From positions 107,856,398 to 107,920,397 of the forward strand of contig CM072810.1 in the NCBI GenBank assembly GCA_037013495.1: a stretch of DNA of 64,000 nt, in the 5' to 3' direction. The translations under genes were made by a program, and so were the position numbers. The stretch is from Hippophae tibetana (Eukaryota; Streptophyta; Magnoliopsida; Rosales; Elaeagnaceae). Shown here one piece after another: positions 22,716 to 35,450 of the stretch; the first letter of the stretch is position 1; every line of letters begins with the position of its first letter. The notes under the pieces are model-generated. The model saw only the letters and a program-made list of their open reading frames with translations, ran no database searches and had not been told where the DNA came from.

Positions 22716-25700
22716 AAGATACACGTTTTATTAAATAGAGAATTATCATAAGATGTTTTGACTTATTTTATTTTTCAATGTATTTATTTTTTCAATTCAT
22801 TTAATAGATATTTTGTCTTTTGCTGATAAATTGATGTAGAAGTTGTAAAAACTTGCACTTGAATTTGAAATTGGAAAAAAAAAAGTAAGTTATTTTTGAT
22901 AAAAATGTATTTTAAATTTGTAATTAATGAAATAATATAAATTTATTATATTTATAAAAATAGTAGCAGAATTTCACTTTTAAAAAAGTTATTAAACATC
23001 CATTAGATTAGTTAACAAGGATGACACGTTATGTATGTTTGTTGCAAGTATGATAGCTTTTTTGAAAATGAAGTTCTACTGTTATTTTTATAAAGTTAAT
23101 GATTTTGTACATTAAAAGATACTTGTAATGTGAAAATTGTGGAAAAATTATGGTTGCAGCATCATATTTGCACTATTTTTATAACAGAAGTTATATGCCA
23201 AGTATATGAGTGGCTTCTATTAAAGCAGTTTTTGTGGTGTCTGTAAGGACTTTTTGGTCCAAAAACTAGCCTCAGTTGATTAACTCGAGTTATTATTAGC
23301 TTATAAATAAGGATAAATATCAATAAAACTTCAAAAATTTGCATAAATATTAAGAAGTATCAATTTTGAAAATAATATCCAATTAACTTCATTTCCAGGG
23401 TCTTTGATTATAAAAATGAAAATAACAAATATGTAATATTCTATTTTACATTAATTAAAAATTAAAAATTAAATTAATAGATAGCTAAAATAAAAAAGTT
23501 ACATTTTAAGTACATAAAAAAAGCTTAGTTAATAACTTAATATGTTACTCTTCTGTTTTTTTTTATTGTGAGGTAAAGGGATTCCCTTTCGATCGATACC
23601 GACCGCTTTGTGACACTAAAAATTAAGAATCTATTTTTCTCTTTTAATTAAGAAGCAAACAGAACTATGAGGGAATTTTGCATAGGTATCCACGGGTTAA
23701 ATGAATTTATCCAAATTCTTTATTTTTATAAAAAATAAAAAATAAAAAATTATTAAAATAAAGATAAATAAACGAATATGGAGAATATATAATATGTTAT
23801 TTATAGTATTATTCATTTATTTACACTCAACTTACCCGCCGACTTTGTCTTAAGTTTTAAAAAAGTAATAAAAATGTTAAAACATTAATCTAATTTGACA
23901 AAAAATATCCCAACCTTGGGTACATGTCATAGTGTTACTCTATGTAAAGAGGTCAATTTTTACGGCGTAAAATGGATACTTCTTAATACAACGCTAAAAG
24001 ATAAAAGAAAAAAAACAGAAATTACATAAAATAAAATAATATTTTTAAAATTTAAAATAATAAATTTAATATTAAATAAATTTAATTAATAAAAATTAAA
24101 CTTTCAAACTGATTTGCAACTTAATATACTTAAGTAGTGATTAGTGGAGTTGTTTTTACGTTTAGATGTACGATTAAAATATGTTTTAACACTTTAATAC
24201 TTAAATGATGTTGAATAGTATAATTAGGATAAAAAACATCTGTATATTTTTAAAATATAGAGTAAATGTTTGTCAAATTGTCTAGTTTAACAAATATAAT
24301 TTTTGGCTCCATCTAGAAACCAATCATCTAGTTTAACAAATGTTATTTACTTAGTTCTCTAGGTTTTTTGGAAACCGAAAATACATCATTAAAGGTGTGT
24401 ATTTCTCTTTGATCTCTAATTAGAGACTAAAAGTTATGTAATTATAAATAAATAAACACAATATTTTTTAATTACGTATGGCTAAAGTGTATATATTATG
24501 TGTATGTTTTATTTTACGAGAATGTTTTATTTATATTTTTTATTCTTACTTTTGTATATATTTAAGATTTATTGCCATTCGTTAATAGGACTTTTATTTA
24601 TGTATAAGTATCTTCTTCTTCTTTTTGGAAAATATAAATACCCTCAGTTAATGAATAAAATAAGCTTTTTCATAAACAATTTGATCCTATCAACAGTGAT
24701 CGGAGAGCTCTTAATCCTTGGGGTTTCTTTTTCTCAAAGAGTGTGTCTATCCTCGAATAGGGTTTTTGAATTTAAAGGAGTGTTATAGGTTAGATGAGTA
24801 GTTATATACATGCATCTCACATTTGTATTTTTTATTAATTGTCGTATAAAATTTACTATTAAATAAGATAAATTTATAATAATTAATGAAATATTTAGTT
24901 TATTTTTTAATAGAATTTAGTTAGGATGAGATAATAGTGATGATGTTTAAAATTTTATTAAACTAAACCCGCGCTTAATCATATGGATGTTTGACGCGTG
25001 TCTTCTCTAAGGCCCAGAGATCTACTGGAGTAGGATCAGAGTTGATGCTCTCCATACGCCGGGTGTACCTGGACGATCCGGGGTGCCCGGCTTTAGTTGG
25101 GTGATGGTTTGTCTTTTGACAGATATGTGGTCTTTAAAATGGAAGAAGGTCTGCAAAGGTAATAAGGTCCAATGCCAAGTGGAAGTGTGGGGTACACGAA
25201 ACCCTAATAGAAACCAAGAACAGTCGCTAGCCACCCGCAGTAATATAAATAAAATCAAAACTAAGTATATGTTTCCTTAAGGTAGTATGAACAAACATGT
25301 TGTTTGAGTATAAAAAAACTTAAAATGAATAAATATTTTGATTTCTTTATAGAAAAATTAATCTATAACTATAATTAATTAACATCAAATCCGGCGGTGG
25401 ATTTTATAATATGTTTTTAATTTATTAGTGTGCAATATGACCTTGAATCATATTGCAAATACCTTGGGATACCTTTCTTGACTTGTAATTATTTTATCAA
25501 ATGGCCGGCAATCTAACATCTAACTCATAGCTTGTTAATTTCCAGAACTCTTCAACCCTAATACACAATCATGTCCTACATGCAGATTATTAAAATTCAT
25601 TTTGTTTCTAATGAATTGTTTGGTTCAAGAATGAAGTTAACAAATAATCTGCCCATCGTTGTCTGATATATGTAATCAATATTTGAAAATCCATAGCCAT

Positions 25701-25889
25701 CTCTGGAGGCTTTTTTTTTTTTTTTTAGCAAGACTATGTACGGGTGATGTTAACTGCTGGAATATTTTTCAAGTTGTTCTAAACATCATCAAAAAGTTTA
25801 GAAGTCGATTAATATAAGGATTTATACGTTAGTCTTATGCTTCTACATTACTTATTCTCCATCCTCTTGTCTGCAAACATAACATTCAA
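22716..25889. other. Intron/intergenic between copia 2 and ectodomain B
   Basis: No gene supported. Mostly AT-rich. A GC-richer block (about 24985-25240) stands out and may be a repeat fragment of unknown family; its 65-78-codon open frames show no recognisable domain. From about 25740 the sequence is presumably promoter and 5' UTR for the exon at 25890. Confidence 0.45.
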
Positions 25890-26661
25890 ATGAGGTTGCA
25901 GGAGTTCAATACAAAAGTACTTGTCCATCTTAGGACAAGCATGTTCCTCGTATTCTTCACTTTAAGAATAAATTCTGTTGTATCATATGATTTGAGGTAT
26001 GAAGCTTGTCGTATGCCTAGAAACTGTGGTAGTGGCCCCAACATAAGCTACCCTTTTTACTTCTCTGGTGTCGACCGTGATTTTTGTGGTCGTAAAGGTT
26101 TTGAGATCGATTGTGAAGATGAAAAACCTGTGTTTAGGACCTCTAAAGGTTGCTACATTGTGAAAGATATCTCTTACAAACACCAGTGGTTTCGGTTGCT
26201 TGATGCAGATGTTGCAAATTCATCAACTTGCTCTTCCCCTAAACATTATTTTGCCTTTGATCGATCTCCGATCGAATTCAACTCAAACCATGCTAACCTT
26301 CAATTCTTTTATGGCTGTAATAAATCATTTGCTCCTATTTTCGAGAAATCTCGGGTTTCTTGTGTCCCCTTCAATGTTACTGATCCCTCTTATGTAGCTT
26401 TAATCCTTAAGGATGAGGACTTGGATAATGGAACTGGTTGTGAAATGGAAGTTGCTGTACCTATTGATTTGGAGAGAAAGCAAGCCAATCACACCATAAA
26501 CAATGTCAATTACACTAAACTCTTAATAGATGGATTTACTCTAAAATGGTCTGGAGATGCATGTGTTGAGTGGGTGAAGAGTGGTGGCATATGTGGATCT
26601 CAGAAAGATGAAGCTGTTTGTTTTTGTCGTGACGGTGTTCATGTCAGAGTCTGCAATGATG
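25890..26661 (+). CDS. LRK10L: LRK10-like receptor ectodomain, first exon B
   Basis: About 257 residues. The signal peptide ends near residue 32 ('MFLVFFTLRINSVVSYDL'). The galacturonan-binding WAK-type domain shows 'CRMPRNCGSGPNISYPFYF' and 'FCGRKGFEIDC'. The WAK-associated domain shows 'GFTLKWSGDACVEWVKSGG', 'ICGSQKDEAVCFCRDG'. It has the same layout as exon A but is well diverged. The donor 'GATG|GTAAGA' is a strong plant site in phase 1; intron read-through adds only four residues before a stop. Fused to the downstream kinase exons it gives 678 residues, the size expected for LRK10-like receptors. Confidence 0.87.
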
Positions 26662-27988
26662 GTAAGACACAGCTATAAATGTCACTTATATTCCCTCTCA
26701 GCTTCTCGTTGAAATTTTTTCATAGGTTATGAAAAAAAGATTTCTAGAATATATCCTAGGGAGAGTCCTCGTAGCATAACATTTAGAAATTATTCTTCCC
26801 TAATGAAAAGAATCATAATCATACCAATTATGCAGCCTGACTAGATATTCAACAAAAAATATAAAAAAAATAAGACATCTTTGGCTAGGTCCTGTTTGTC
26901 AGTTTTTGCTACCTAGGATGGCCACTTATATTCAATTCAATCCTTCTTTTAAATCCAAGGGTTTTACAAAATTCCAAGCAGAGCATATTTTGGTTACAGG
27001 AATTTATTTCCAGTCCTAGATGTAGAAAGATAGAACATCCTTGATATATGATGAAAACCAAAGTGAGAGACTTGACTGGATGACAAAATACCAGATGTTT
27101 GCTCTGTGTTGAATCTCCTGTCAAGTTATATTTCTCTTTAATTCAGTTTTCATTTCTTCCAAAAAGCTGTTGGCCAAATCTCATGCTTAAGGAAAAGTCT
27201 ATCTGTCATAAATTTGTGATAGATTTATGTGTCTATTTGGTTGTGTTTCTGTTAGCTTCTGTTAAAAGTGATTTTTAGACAAAGTGGTTCTCTTAGCAAA
27301 TACAAAATATGTTTAAGCCCTATAAGCACTTATAAAACCAAAATTCTTTTCCTTGTCAGAAGTGTTTTTACAGAATTCTAAAAGCATAAAGAAACATACG
27401 AAATTATTATTACTGTCATTATTTGTAGATACAATGAGCTAACAGGGTTACGTCAAATTATAAACTTCTACCTTATTTGTGTTTATCACAAATTTATGGT
27501 ATATAATACTGGTATTATGCATAATTAGCAAATAGCTCGTAGCATAACATCTGACCTTGTCAATTTTGCTGCTAAAAAATATCCAAGACATGTTTCACAA
27601 GATTTCCCTTGTCTTTTCTGCCGTAATATGTGATGACTACAAGAGCCGCAATAGTGTCTGTTTTTACAAAAATCTTTGTGGGTCATTGATAGTTTTAGCA
27701 GACTTTGAAAGTCAAAGTCTTACGTCTTCTGCTTCTTATTGTTTGAATAACGAAACTAATAGGAAACTCCTTAAGTTGAGTACGTGGCAAAACCATCCAA
27801 TAAAATTACAGGATTCCTGAATAATGTCTAGCTTTTACAAGTCAAATAACGCGTTAATCGGATCATAATACAACTCGAACAGAATAAAATAGAACAACAC
27901 AAACACCATAATTAATTTTCATAAAAAAACTAGATAGCTCTCCTGTTTGTTTTGATCATGTCTTTTGGTTCTTGGGTGTTCTTATAAG
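26662..27988. other. Intron/promoter region between ectodomains B and C
   Basis: No supported coding. Small open frames (26909-27124 minus, 27557-27820 plus) have no motifs. The end of this stretch is presumably the promoter and leader of the exon at 27989. Confidence 0.45.
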
Positions 27989-28613
27989 ATGGTTAGGTTC
28001 ACTATTCATATTTTCTTTATAGTCCCTCAGCTTATTCTTCTTCTTCTTCTCTCAGCTGAGGAAAATATACAGAACCAACCTTGTCCACCTTCATTTCTCT
28101 GTGGAAAATTAGGATCGCTTACCTTCCCCTTTAACGATAATTCTCAACCTCTATGTGGTTTATACCCAATTAATTGTACAGCACCAACTCCGAAGATTCA
28201 GCTGAGAAAAGGAGGATACTGGTTTCAAATCTTAAACATATCTCAAACCAATTCAATTTTCATCAACGACACAGATCTACTACCAAAAAGGAATTCTACA
28301 AATTGTGAATCTTTTGCAAGTTTAGCTCTTCCAGAAAATTCCATTATCTCTAATGTATCTACATCGGATTCATGGACCATCTTTAATTGCAGCAGCTATG
28401 ACACCAATTACTCTGCTTATGTAACTTGTGGAGATTATGATTTATATTATAACAATACTATAAAAAGTTCTCCTCCACGATGTTCAATTGTTCGGCTTCC
28501 GACAAGTCGTCTTGACATTAGTGCAAATCCTCGTTGTTATTCATGTCTACTTAAAGGAAGTCTATGTGTCAGTGATGAAAGAAGTGGAATTAAATGCTCT
28601 GGTGTATCAAAAG
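27989..28613 (+). CDS. LRK10L: LRK10-like receptor ectodomain, first exon C (short class)
   Basis: The start is the ATG at 27989, before a clear signal peptide ('MVRFTIHIFFIVPQLILLLL'). An upstream in-frame TTG has nothing to recommend it. The ectodomain is about 208 residues of a different class from A and B: 'CPPSFLCGKLGSLTFPF', 'PLCGLYPINC', then 'KIQLRKGGYW', 'CESFASLALPENS', and a shorter Cys tail 'CYSCLLKGSLC'. It is rich in N-glycosylation sites. It ends at AAAAG|GTAAAT in phase 1 and is the ectodomain nearest the kinase exons (9 kb). With them it gives 629 residues. Copia 3 and a decayed ectodomain lie in the intervening intron. Confidence 0.82.
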
Positions 28614-30206
28614 GTAAATTTTTATGCAGATTCGAATTTTTTTTGTTTAGATATTTCTCTTAATTAATTGATTTTCTTCCTCTCTATCTCTTCAAGCCAA
28701 GATGTCACCCTTCTCCTGATTGTAGATAGGATGGCAACGAACACTTGTTAATCTGATAATATATCAATCCATGTCTCTTCTTTCTGCTTCATAAACTCCA
28801 CTGAGAGTGAGCCCTGTAATAAGTAGGTGATCAGGAAATAATAAATATTAGAAGAGAGTTAGAAACCAATTCTCTTAAATGCTTAAGTTCTTAGGAGGGA
28901 GAAGATCACTACTCTTATATGGACAAGCTCTCACTTGTGGGCTGAGAAAATAATTTTTAACCACACTTTCTAATTGACGAGCTCTAATGTGTGTAGGCTA
29001 AGACGATAGTTTTGAAGCCCTCTAAGTGGAGTTAGACTTGAAGTTGCATAGAAGTGAAAGAGATAGATTTCCATTTGATGTTAATAAAAAAATTGGAATT
29101 AGAGAGGTTCAAATCAAAGATCTTAAGCTCTAATACAATGTTAGAAGATAGTTAGTAACTAATTTTCCTAAAAGCTTAAGTTGTTAGAATGTGAAGTGTT
29201 CTATTTGGATTGTAACAGTACATAGAATTATGTTATGGTAGGAGGTATTTTCACAATAAGATGAGAAAATCTTGGATCAAATTATTTGCTGAGAGTGCTA
29301 TTGGAAAACATGATATTGTCTAATAACACCCATGTTTAGAGGAAAGTACACTTGATGTTCTTCCCCCCCCCCCCCCCCCCCTGCTTTTGACGGTGTAAAA
29401 GTGCTTCTGATAACCAAAAAAAAACTTTTGAAGTTCTGATTGAAATCACTTCTAACATAAGGACAAAACACTTACTCATGTTGCTGAGAAAGCAATGAAA
29501 AAATGCTGCAAACAATAGGATCTTTATAAAAATATATTGTTAATTAGGGAACAATAAAACCTCAAGTTTTTATCTTTTATAAGAGCGCAATTAAGTTTCC
29601 CTTCCAAACACGTTAATTCCCTTTATTCTATCTTCAAGTCTTTCATAGACTACCAGTAAAGTAGGACTGGTACATATACCTTGTTCTTATGGATATTTAG
29701 TCCATGTATTTTTCTATAATAGCATTCCCACCACGATACACTCGGATATTTATTCTCTTCAGATAGTTTCAGAATATTTTCTCTTTCTGAATGGCCACCA
29801 GTACACTCCTATTACCATGATAGAGATATGTGGTTCAGAAATGCATTTTATTATGACCCACAAACTATTCAAAGTTTTGTTAATGGTAAGCAATGTCATG
29901 TGGCAGTTACTGATTAATGAGGCTTTGATTATCAGTGCTAAACGTAATAAAGACTTTGAAGTGTCAAAGAGTCAAATCTTCTGGATGGTAGTGACTCATT
30001 GGATAGATGAAAAGGAAACATCGACCTGGGTCCACGACTCTATTTTTCTTTGTCTTTATATTTCTACGTGGAGAATCATACTTTCGATGCATTTACATGG
30101 TAGAAATTTTTTTGGTCAGTCATGTCAGAACTATGGGCCACTTTTGTTAGGGGAGTTAAAAAATAGCAGTGTTATGTTCTTGTATGCTAATAGTGGAATA
30201 TCAGTT
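28614..30206 (+). other. Intron, with repeat remnants and a poly-C run
   Basis: No coding supported. About 28830-29190 reads like a worn repeat bounded by 'tattagaagagagttagaaaccaattctctt' and 'ttagaagatagttagtaactaattttcct', related in inverted orientation to 1850-2350. A run of 19 C lies at 29363-29381. The 137-codon plus frame at 29817-30230 shows no recognisable domain. Confidence 0.5.
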
Positions 30207-30211
30207 ATTTG

Positions 30212-30598
30212 TGTTGAATATTGTTTCTAAAAATAATAAATTAGTGATATAATTTAAAAAAATTAGTGGTTTATTTTAAGGCTTAAATTATGACACAATT
30301 TAGGAAAATGGGGTTTTGCTTCGTCTATAAATATAGAGCAATTCATGCATTGAATAATAAGGCAAAAGTAAAAAAAAATCATAGAGAACATAAATAAACT
30401 CAAAGAGAGAAAAAACTTAGTGAGTTTGGGGAAATATTAGTGAAAAAATTTGTATTTGTATTCTATATATTTCTTACTTCAATAATATCGGCTGTCTCTC
30501 GTGGACCTAAACGAATTGTCGAACCACGTAAATTTTATGTGTCATTTTACCGTTTTGATATATTTATATACCGTTATTTATTACTTCCGTGCACAACA
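30212..30598 (+). repeat. Copia 3 5' LTR
   Basis: Begins 'tgttgaatattg', has a possible TATA box 'tctataaatata', and ends 'cgtgcacaaca'. It matches 35012-35445 throughout but is about 47 bp shorter. Confidence 0.9.
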
Positions 30599-30600
30599 AA

Positions 30601-30614
30601 TTGATATCAGAGCC
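30601..30614 (+). other. Primer-binding site, tRNA-iMet-like (copia 3)
   Basis: Reads TTGATATCAGAGCC two bases after the LTR: the initiator tRNA-Met complement with two transitions. Confidence 0.75.
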
Positions 30615-31028
30615 AAATATAGAAGTATTATATATCAAATCAAAGCTCTCGATGAGACGAACGCAATAGTGAAAAAATCGTTCAAATCAGAAGTTAGAAT
30701 CACCACCAGAAGCCATCGGAGTTCTACTGCTAGCAATTGAATCAACTTACAAGTTGGACCGAGTCAACTCAGTGATTAGTGATATTTGGACCGAGTTGGT
30801 CCGTTTTTCATCCGTTTTCAACTGAGTCGGACTTATTCCTAACTAATTGGACCATTCTGGATTCAACCGCGGACTCTGTTTTTTCAAATAAGATATAAAA
30901 TTTAGAAAAACACTATTTTAAGTTTTAAGTGCAAAATTTTTGTTATCCGTTTATACTTATAACTGATAAAAGAACTATGTTGTTCTACTAGAATTTCTAG
31001 CAAACCAAGTTGTTCTACTTGAAGAACT

Positions 31029-31800
31029 ATGTTGTCGAACGTAAAGTTTGAGGTAGAGAAATTTGACGGCACCAATAACTTTGGCATGTGGCAATGTGAA
31101 GTATTAGATCTATTGTTCTGAGAAGGATCTAATATAGCCTTGGAGACCAAGCCAGAAGATTATTTAAATGAAGATTGAAATTATGTCAACCGATAAGCTT
31201 GTGGCACAATTCGACTGTGCTTAGGAAAAGATCAAAAGTACTTTGTCATGAAAGAGAATGTAGCCGCAATTCTCTGGAAGAAACTAGAGGATAAGTACAT
31301 GATAAAAAATATTGAGAACAGACTCTACTTAAAGAATAAATTTTTCCGTTTCTAGTACAAGAAAGGTACCCCTATGATTAAGTATTTAGATAATTTCAAT
31401 AAAATTTTGGCCGATCTGCAAAATTTAGATGTTGAAATTATCAATGAAGATAAAGCTTTGTTGTTGCTGAATTCATTACCTGAGAGCTGTGAGTAATTAA
31501 CCACAACCCTATTATATGGAAAAGATGAGGTTAAGTTCGTAGATGTTTCAAATGTTTTGGTAAATAACGAGTATCGGAAGAAGGATCAACATGATCATAG
31601 AGACTCAATATCATAAGCATTGATGGCAGCCAGAGGTAGGACGAACAACAAAAAATCTAGCAGATCAAATAATAAGGGGCGATCTAGATCAAAGTCCAGA
31701 AGAGAGTCATCCAAAAGACGTCCTACGAAGGACGAGTGTGCCTATTGTCACTAGAAAGGGCACTGGAAGAAATATTGTCCAAACAAGGACAAGTCAAATG
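31029..31800 (+). pseudogene. Copia 3 gag, many stops
   Basis: From the ATG at 31029 ('MLSNVKFEVEKFDGTNNFGM') through 'FDNFNKILADLQNLDVEI'-like text and the basic 'NNKGRSRSKSRRESSKRR' to the zinc knuckle 'CAYCH-stop-KGHWKKYC' near 31739. About nine in-frame stops, most at positions where relatives have Gln or Trp. Confidence 0.8.
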
Positions 31801-32629
31801 CAATGTTGCACAAAAGGCCGATGAAGATGAAGAATCAGCCTTTTTAGTTTCATCATTAGAAACCTACTCAGATAAGTGGATCCTTGATTCTGGATGTTCT
31901 TATCATATGTGTCCAAACAGACATTGGTTTTCGAGTTTTGAGGAGCTCGATAGAGGAGTTGTGCTTATGGGCAACGAAAATGCCTGTCAGACAAAAGAGA
32001 TCGGAACAGTACGACTAAAGATGCACGATGGTACAATCAGACGACTTACAAATGTAAGGTATATTCTTGACTTAAAGAAAAACATTATTTCTTTAGGTGT
32101 TCTAGATTCTGATGGTTACAAGGTAACATTGGAAAATGGAGTCTTGAAAGTTGTACGAGGTGCATTTGTAGCGATGAAGGGTACTCAGAAGGCGAACTTG
32201 TATTTCCTAGATGAGAGTACAGTTACAGGAAGAGTAGTTCTATCATGTAGTTCTGAAGAAAAGACAAATAATTCTTCCCGCCTATGGCACATGTGCTTAG
32301 GGCATGTCAGTGAAAAGGCTTTGCAAGGCTTAATGAAGCAAGGTCTTTTGAAAGGTGCCAAGATTGAAAAGTTTGATTTCTGTGAGCATTGTGTAATGAA
32401 AAAACAAATAAGAGTCAAGTTTGGCACTGTCATTCATCGTACTAAGGGATCTCTTGATTATATTCACACGGATGTATGGGGACCTTTCAAGAATGCTTCA
32501 CTTGGAGGTAAACGCTGGTTTGTGACTTTTATTGATGATTTCTCTAGATATGTTTGGATATACACCATGAGTCACAAAGATGAAGTTCTGGATATCTTTC
32601 TTAAATGGAAGAAAATGATTGAGACTTAG
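31736..32629 (+). pseudogene. Copia 3 protease and integrase N-terminal half
   Basis: An open frame of 297 codons, shifted relative to gag. It has the protease site 'WILDSGCSYHMCPNR', pre-integrase 'RLWHMCLGHVSEKAL', integrase zinc-binding 'CEHCVMKKQIRVKF' and the first catalytic Asp in 'YIHTDVWGPF'. It ends at TAG 32627-32629, where relatives have Gln ('ET-Q-TGRKIK'). Confidence 0.85.
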
Positions 32630-33245
32630 ACAGGCAGGAAAATTAAGAGGCTTAGATATGATAATGGTGACGAGTACAAATCAGATCCCTTCTTCAAAAT
32701 TTTTCAAGATGAAGGGATAATCAGACATTTTTTTGTTCCTCGTACACCACAGCAGAATGGAGTTGCAAAACGAATGAATCGTACTTTGGTTGAGAAAGTT
32801 CGATGTATGCTATCTCAATCCAAATTGAGCAAGGCATTTTGTGCTGAGGTTTTTTCATATACAACTCATATAGTCAACAGACTTCCTGCGACTGCATTAG
32901 ATGGGAAAACTCCTAAAGAGGTATGGTTTGGAAAACCTACTTCTAATTATGATTCATTGCGAATATTTGGATGTTCTGTATATTTTCATGTTAGTGAATC
33001 CAAACTGAATCCTAGAGCAAAGCAAGTTGTTTTCTTGGGCTTTAAGGAAAGAGTTAAAGGATTTCGACTTTGGTGTGGTGAATCCAAGAAGATCGTCTTA
33101 AGCCGGGATGTCACATTCGACGAGTCTGTTATGTTGAGACAAACAAATTCAGAGAAAGAGAATGAAAGTTCAAATACTCTTTCTAATGTGATGCTTGAGA
33201 CTAAAAGATCTAGAAAAGATTGCACCGACTACCGATCGTGGTGAA
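32630..33245 (+). pseudogene. Copia 3 integrase C-terminal half
   Basis: Continues after the stop with 'LRYDNGDEYKS' (second catalytic Asp) and 'TPQQNGVAKRMNRTLVEK', where the catalytic Glu of the usual 'GVAERMNRT' is Lys. That replacement alone would inactivate the integrase. Then 'LRIFGCSVYFHVSESKLNPRA' and a linker. Confidence 0.82.
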
Positions 33246-34949
33246 GATGAAATTGATGATCAAGAAGAGATCTCAATTGAGGTGGAGGTTCTCTCACCAT
33301 CACCACCGATCAATCAATAGCCAGAATCTATTGCCACTACTCGACTGAGAAGGGAGATTAGAAAGCCTACCAGATACACAGACATGGTAGCATTCACACT
33401 TCTAGTAATTGATGATGATGATGTCCTATGCACTTACAGAGAAGTCGTGCAGAGAGTTGATAGTATGAAGTGGAAGATGGCAATGGATGAAGAGATGAAG
33501 TCTCTACATCAGAATTAGACTTGAGAGTTGGTTCAACTTCCCAAAGGAAAGAAAACTATTGTTTGTAAATGGGTCTATGCCAAGAAGGAAGGTGTTCTTG
33601 GTAAAGACAACATCAGGTACAAAGTCAGACTGATAGCAAAAGGATATGCTTAGAAAGAAGGAATAGAATACAATGAGATATTCTCACATGTTGTTAAACA
33701 TTCATCTATTTGGATACTATTGGCTTTGGTAGCACAGTTTAATCTCGAGTTAGCTCAACTCGATGTCTAAACATCTTTTCTCCATGGTATTTTGAACGAA
33801 GAGATCTACATGTCTCAACCGGATGACTTCAAAGTTCCAAGACGAGAGAATTGGGCTTGCAAGTTGAGCAAGTCAATTTACGGTTTGAAGCAATCACTAC
33901 GATAGTGGTACAAGCGCTTTGATAGCTTCATCAAAGAGTAGAAGTACACGCAGTCAGTTTGATTATTGTGCATACTTTCAAAAAATCCAAGACGATACCT
34001 TCATTTATTTGCTCTTATATGTTGATGATATGTTGATTGCACCTAAGAGCAAGGTAGGGATTGACAGATTAAAGGCTCTATTGAGTTCAGAATTTGAAAT
34101 GAAAGATCTTGTAAAAATTAAGAAAATTCTTGGGATGAAAAGCACAAGAAATAGAGTTGCAAGCACAGTCTCACTGACACAAAGGTTTGACATTGATAAG
34201 AAAACCAAACCAATAAGTACACCGTTTGCTCCTCACTTTCAATTGAATGTATTGATGTCACCTTGCACCACCGATGAGAAGAAGCAAATGGAGTGTGTTC
34301 CATATGCAAATGCCGTTTGTGCCTTGATGTATGCAATGGCTTGCACCAGACCTGATATTTCCCATGTTGTTAGTATAGTGAGTCAGTACATGCATAATCC
34401 TGGTAAACAGTGAAGTGGATTCTACGGTACATCTATGGTACTGTGGATATTGGTTTGAAGTTTGAGAGAGACAAGCCTAAAGGCAAACACCTAATCGGAT
34501 ATGTGGATTCTGACTATGCTAGAGATCTGGATAAGCGTCGATTTATAACTGGTTATGTGTTCACAATGGTAGGAGGACCAGTTTGTTGGAGATCAACATT
34601 GCAGTCAATTGTAGCTTTGTCTACTACAGAGGCAGAGTATATGGTTGTAACAGAAGCATTCAAAGAAGTTATCTGGCTTCTCGGGTTGACTAAGGATTTA
34701 GGTATTGTTCAGAAGAACATGGAGGTTTTCTACGACAGCCAGAGTTCCATTTGTTTGGCAAAGAACCAAGTTCATCATGGTCGCACCAAGCACATCGATG
34801 TTCGATTTCATTTTGTTTGGGAAATCATCGATGAATGGAATATTATACTCCAAAAAGTCGGAACTACAGATAACCCTGCAGATATGCTTACAAAGGTGGT
34901 TATAGGGATCAAGTTTCAACACTGTTTGAACTTGATCAACATCTCTTGA
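33246..34949 (+). pseudogene. Copia 3 reverse transcriptase and RNase H, broken
   Basis: Reads 'PKGKKTIVCKWVYAKKEG', a worn catalytic core, 'LLLYVDDMLIAPKSK' (YVDD intact), 'ARPDISHVVSIVSQYMHNPGK', then a frameshift into the RNase H frame (34410-34949) with 'GYVDSDYARDLDKRR', 'LSTTEAEYMVV', 'VFYDSQSSICLAKN', 'HIDVRFHFV' and 'PADMLTKVV'. Nonsense codons near 33517, 33526, 33652, 33769 and 33904 fall at Gln or Trp positions. Confidence 0.83.
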
Positions 34950-35011
34950 GGTTAGAACGCCTAGAGCACATTTGGAGGCAGTGTTATGAAGTTTTTTGCC
35001 AAGGTGAAGAT

Positions 35012-35445
35012 TGTTAAATATTGGCTTTAAAAGTAACAAATTAGTGTCCTAATTTGTGGTATAATTTAAGGAAATTAGTGACCTAATTTAAGGCTTAAAT
35101 TATGGCACAATTTAAGAAAAGGAAGCTTTGCTCCATCTATAAATATGGATGAGTTTATGCATTGAAGAACAAGGCAAAATCATAAAAAATCTTAGAGAGC
35201 ATAAGCAACTGAAAGAAAGAATATATTTAGTGAGTTTGAGAGTTTTCTGTGAGTTTAGGGAAACACTTAAGAGATATTATTAGTGAAGAAATCTGTATCT
35301 GTATTCTGTATATTTTCTACTCAATTCGATAATATCTGGTGCCTCCCGTAGACCTAAGCGAATTGTCGAACCACGTAAATTATATATGTCCTTTTACCGC
35401 TTTGATATATTTATATATCGCTATTTATTGCTTCCGTGCACAACA
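35012..35445 (+). repeat. Copia 3 3' LTR
   Basis: Begins 'tgttaaatattgg', preceded by a purine-rich tract ('aaggtgaaga'), contains 'tctataaatatgg', and ends 'cgtgcacaaca' directly against the ATTTG target duplication. Confidence 0.9.
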
Positions 35446-35450
35446 ATTTG

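Larger units (their letters stand above)
30212..35445 (+). mobile_element. Ty1/copia retrotransposon 3 in the receptor intron
   Basis: A full-length plus-strand element in the same orientation as the receptor gene. The LTRs are 30212-30598 (387 bp) and 35012-35445 (434 bp), both starting TGTT and ending CACAACA. The five bases before (30207-30211) and after (35446-35450) are both ATTTG, a perfect target-site duplication. Inside are a primer-binding site, gag, protease, integrase, RT and RNase H, with many nonsense codons and some frameshifts. Confidence 0.95.

Noticed and set aside
24498..24788. 96-codon hydrophobic plus frame
   Set aside because: Phe/Leu/Tyr-rich text is what AT-rich DNA gives by chance; no signal of conservation.
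25022..25258. 78-codon frame in a GC-richer block
   Set aside because: Opposite-strand frames of similar size exist over the same DNA and none carries a known motif; possibly a repeat piece.
27965..27988. Upstream TTG as start of ectodomain C
   Set aside because: The ATG at 27989 directly precedes the signal peptide; the extra residues are not signal-like and plants rarely start at TTG.
29363..29381. Run of 19 C as a structural element
   Set aside because: A plain homopolymer, prone to sequencing and assembly error; nothing around it suggests a function.
29817..30230. 137-codon plus-strand open frame in the receptor intron
   Set aside because: No recognisable motif, ordinary AT-rich composition, and its end overlaps the copia 3 LTR; likely chance.
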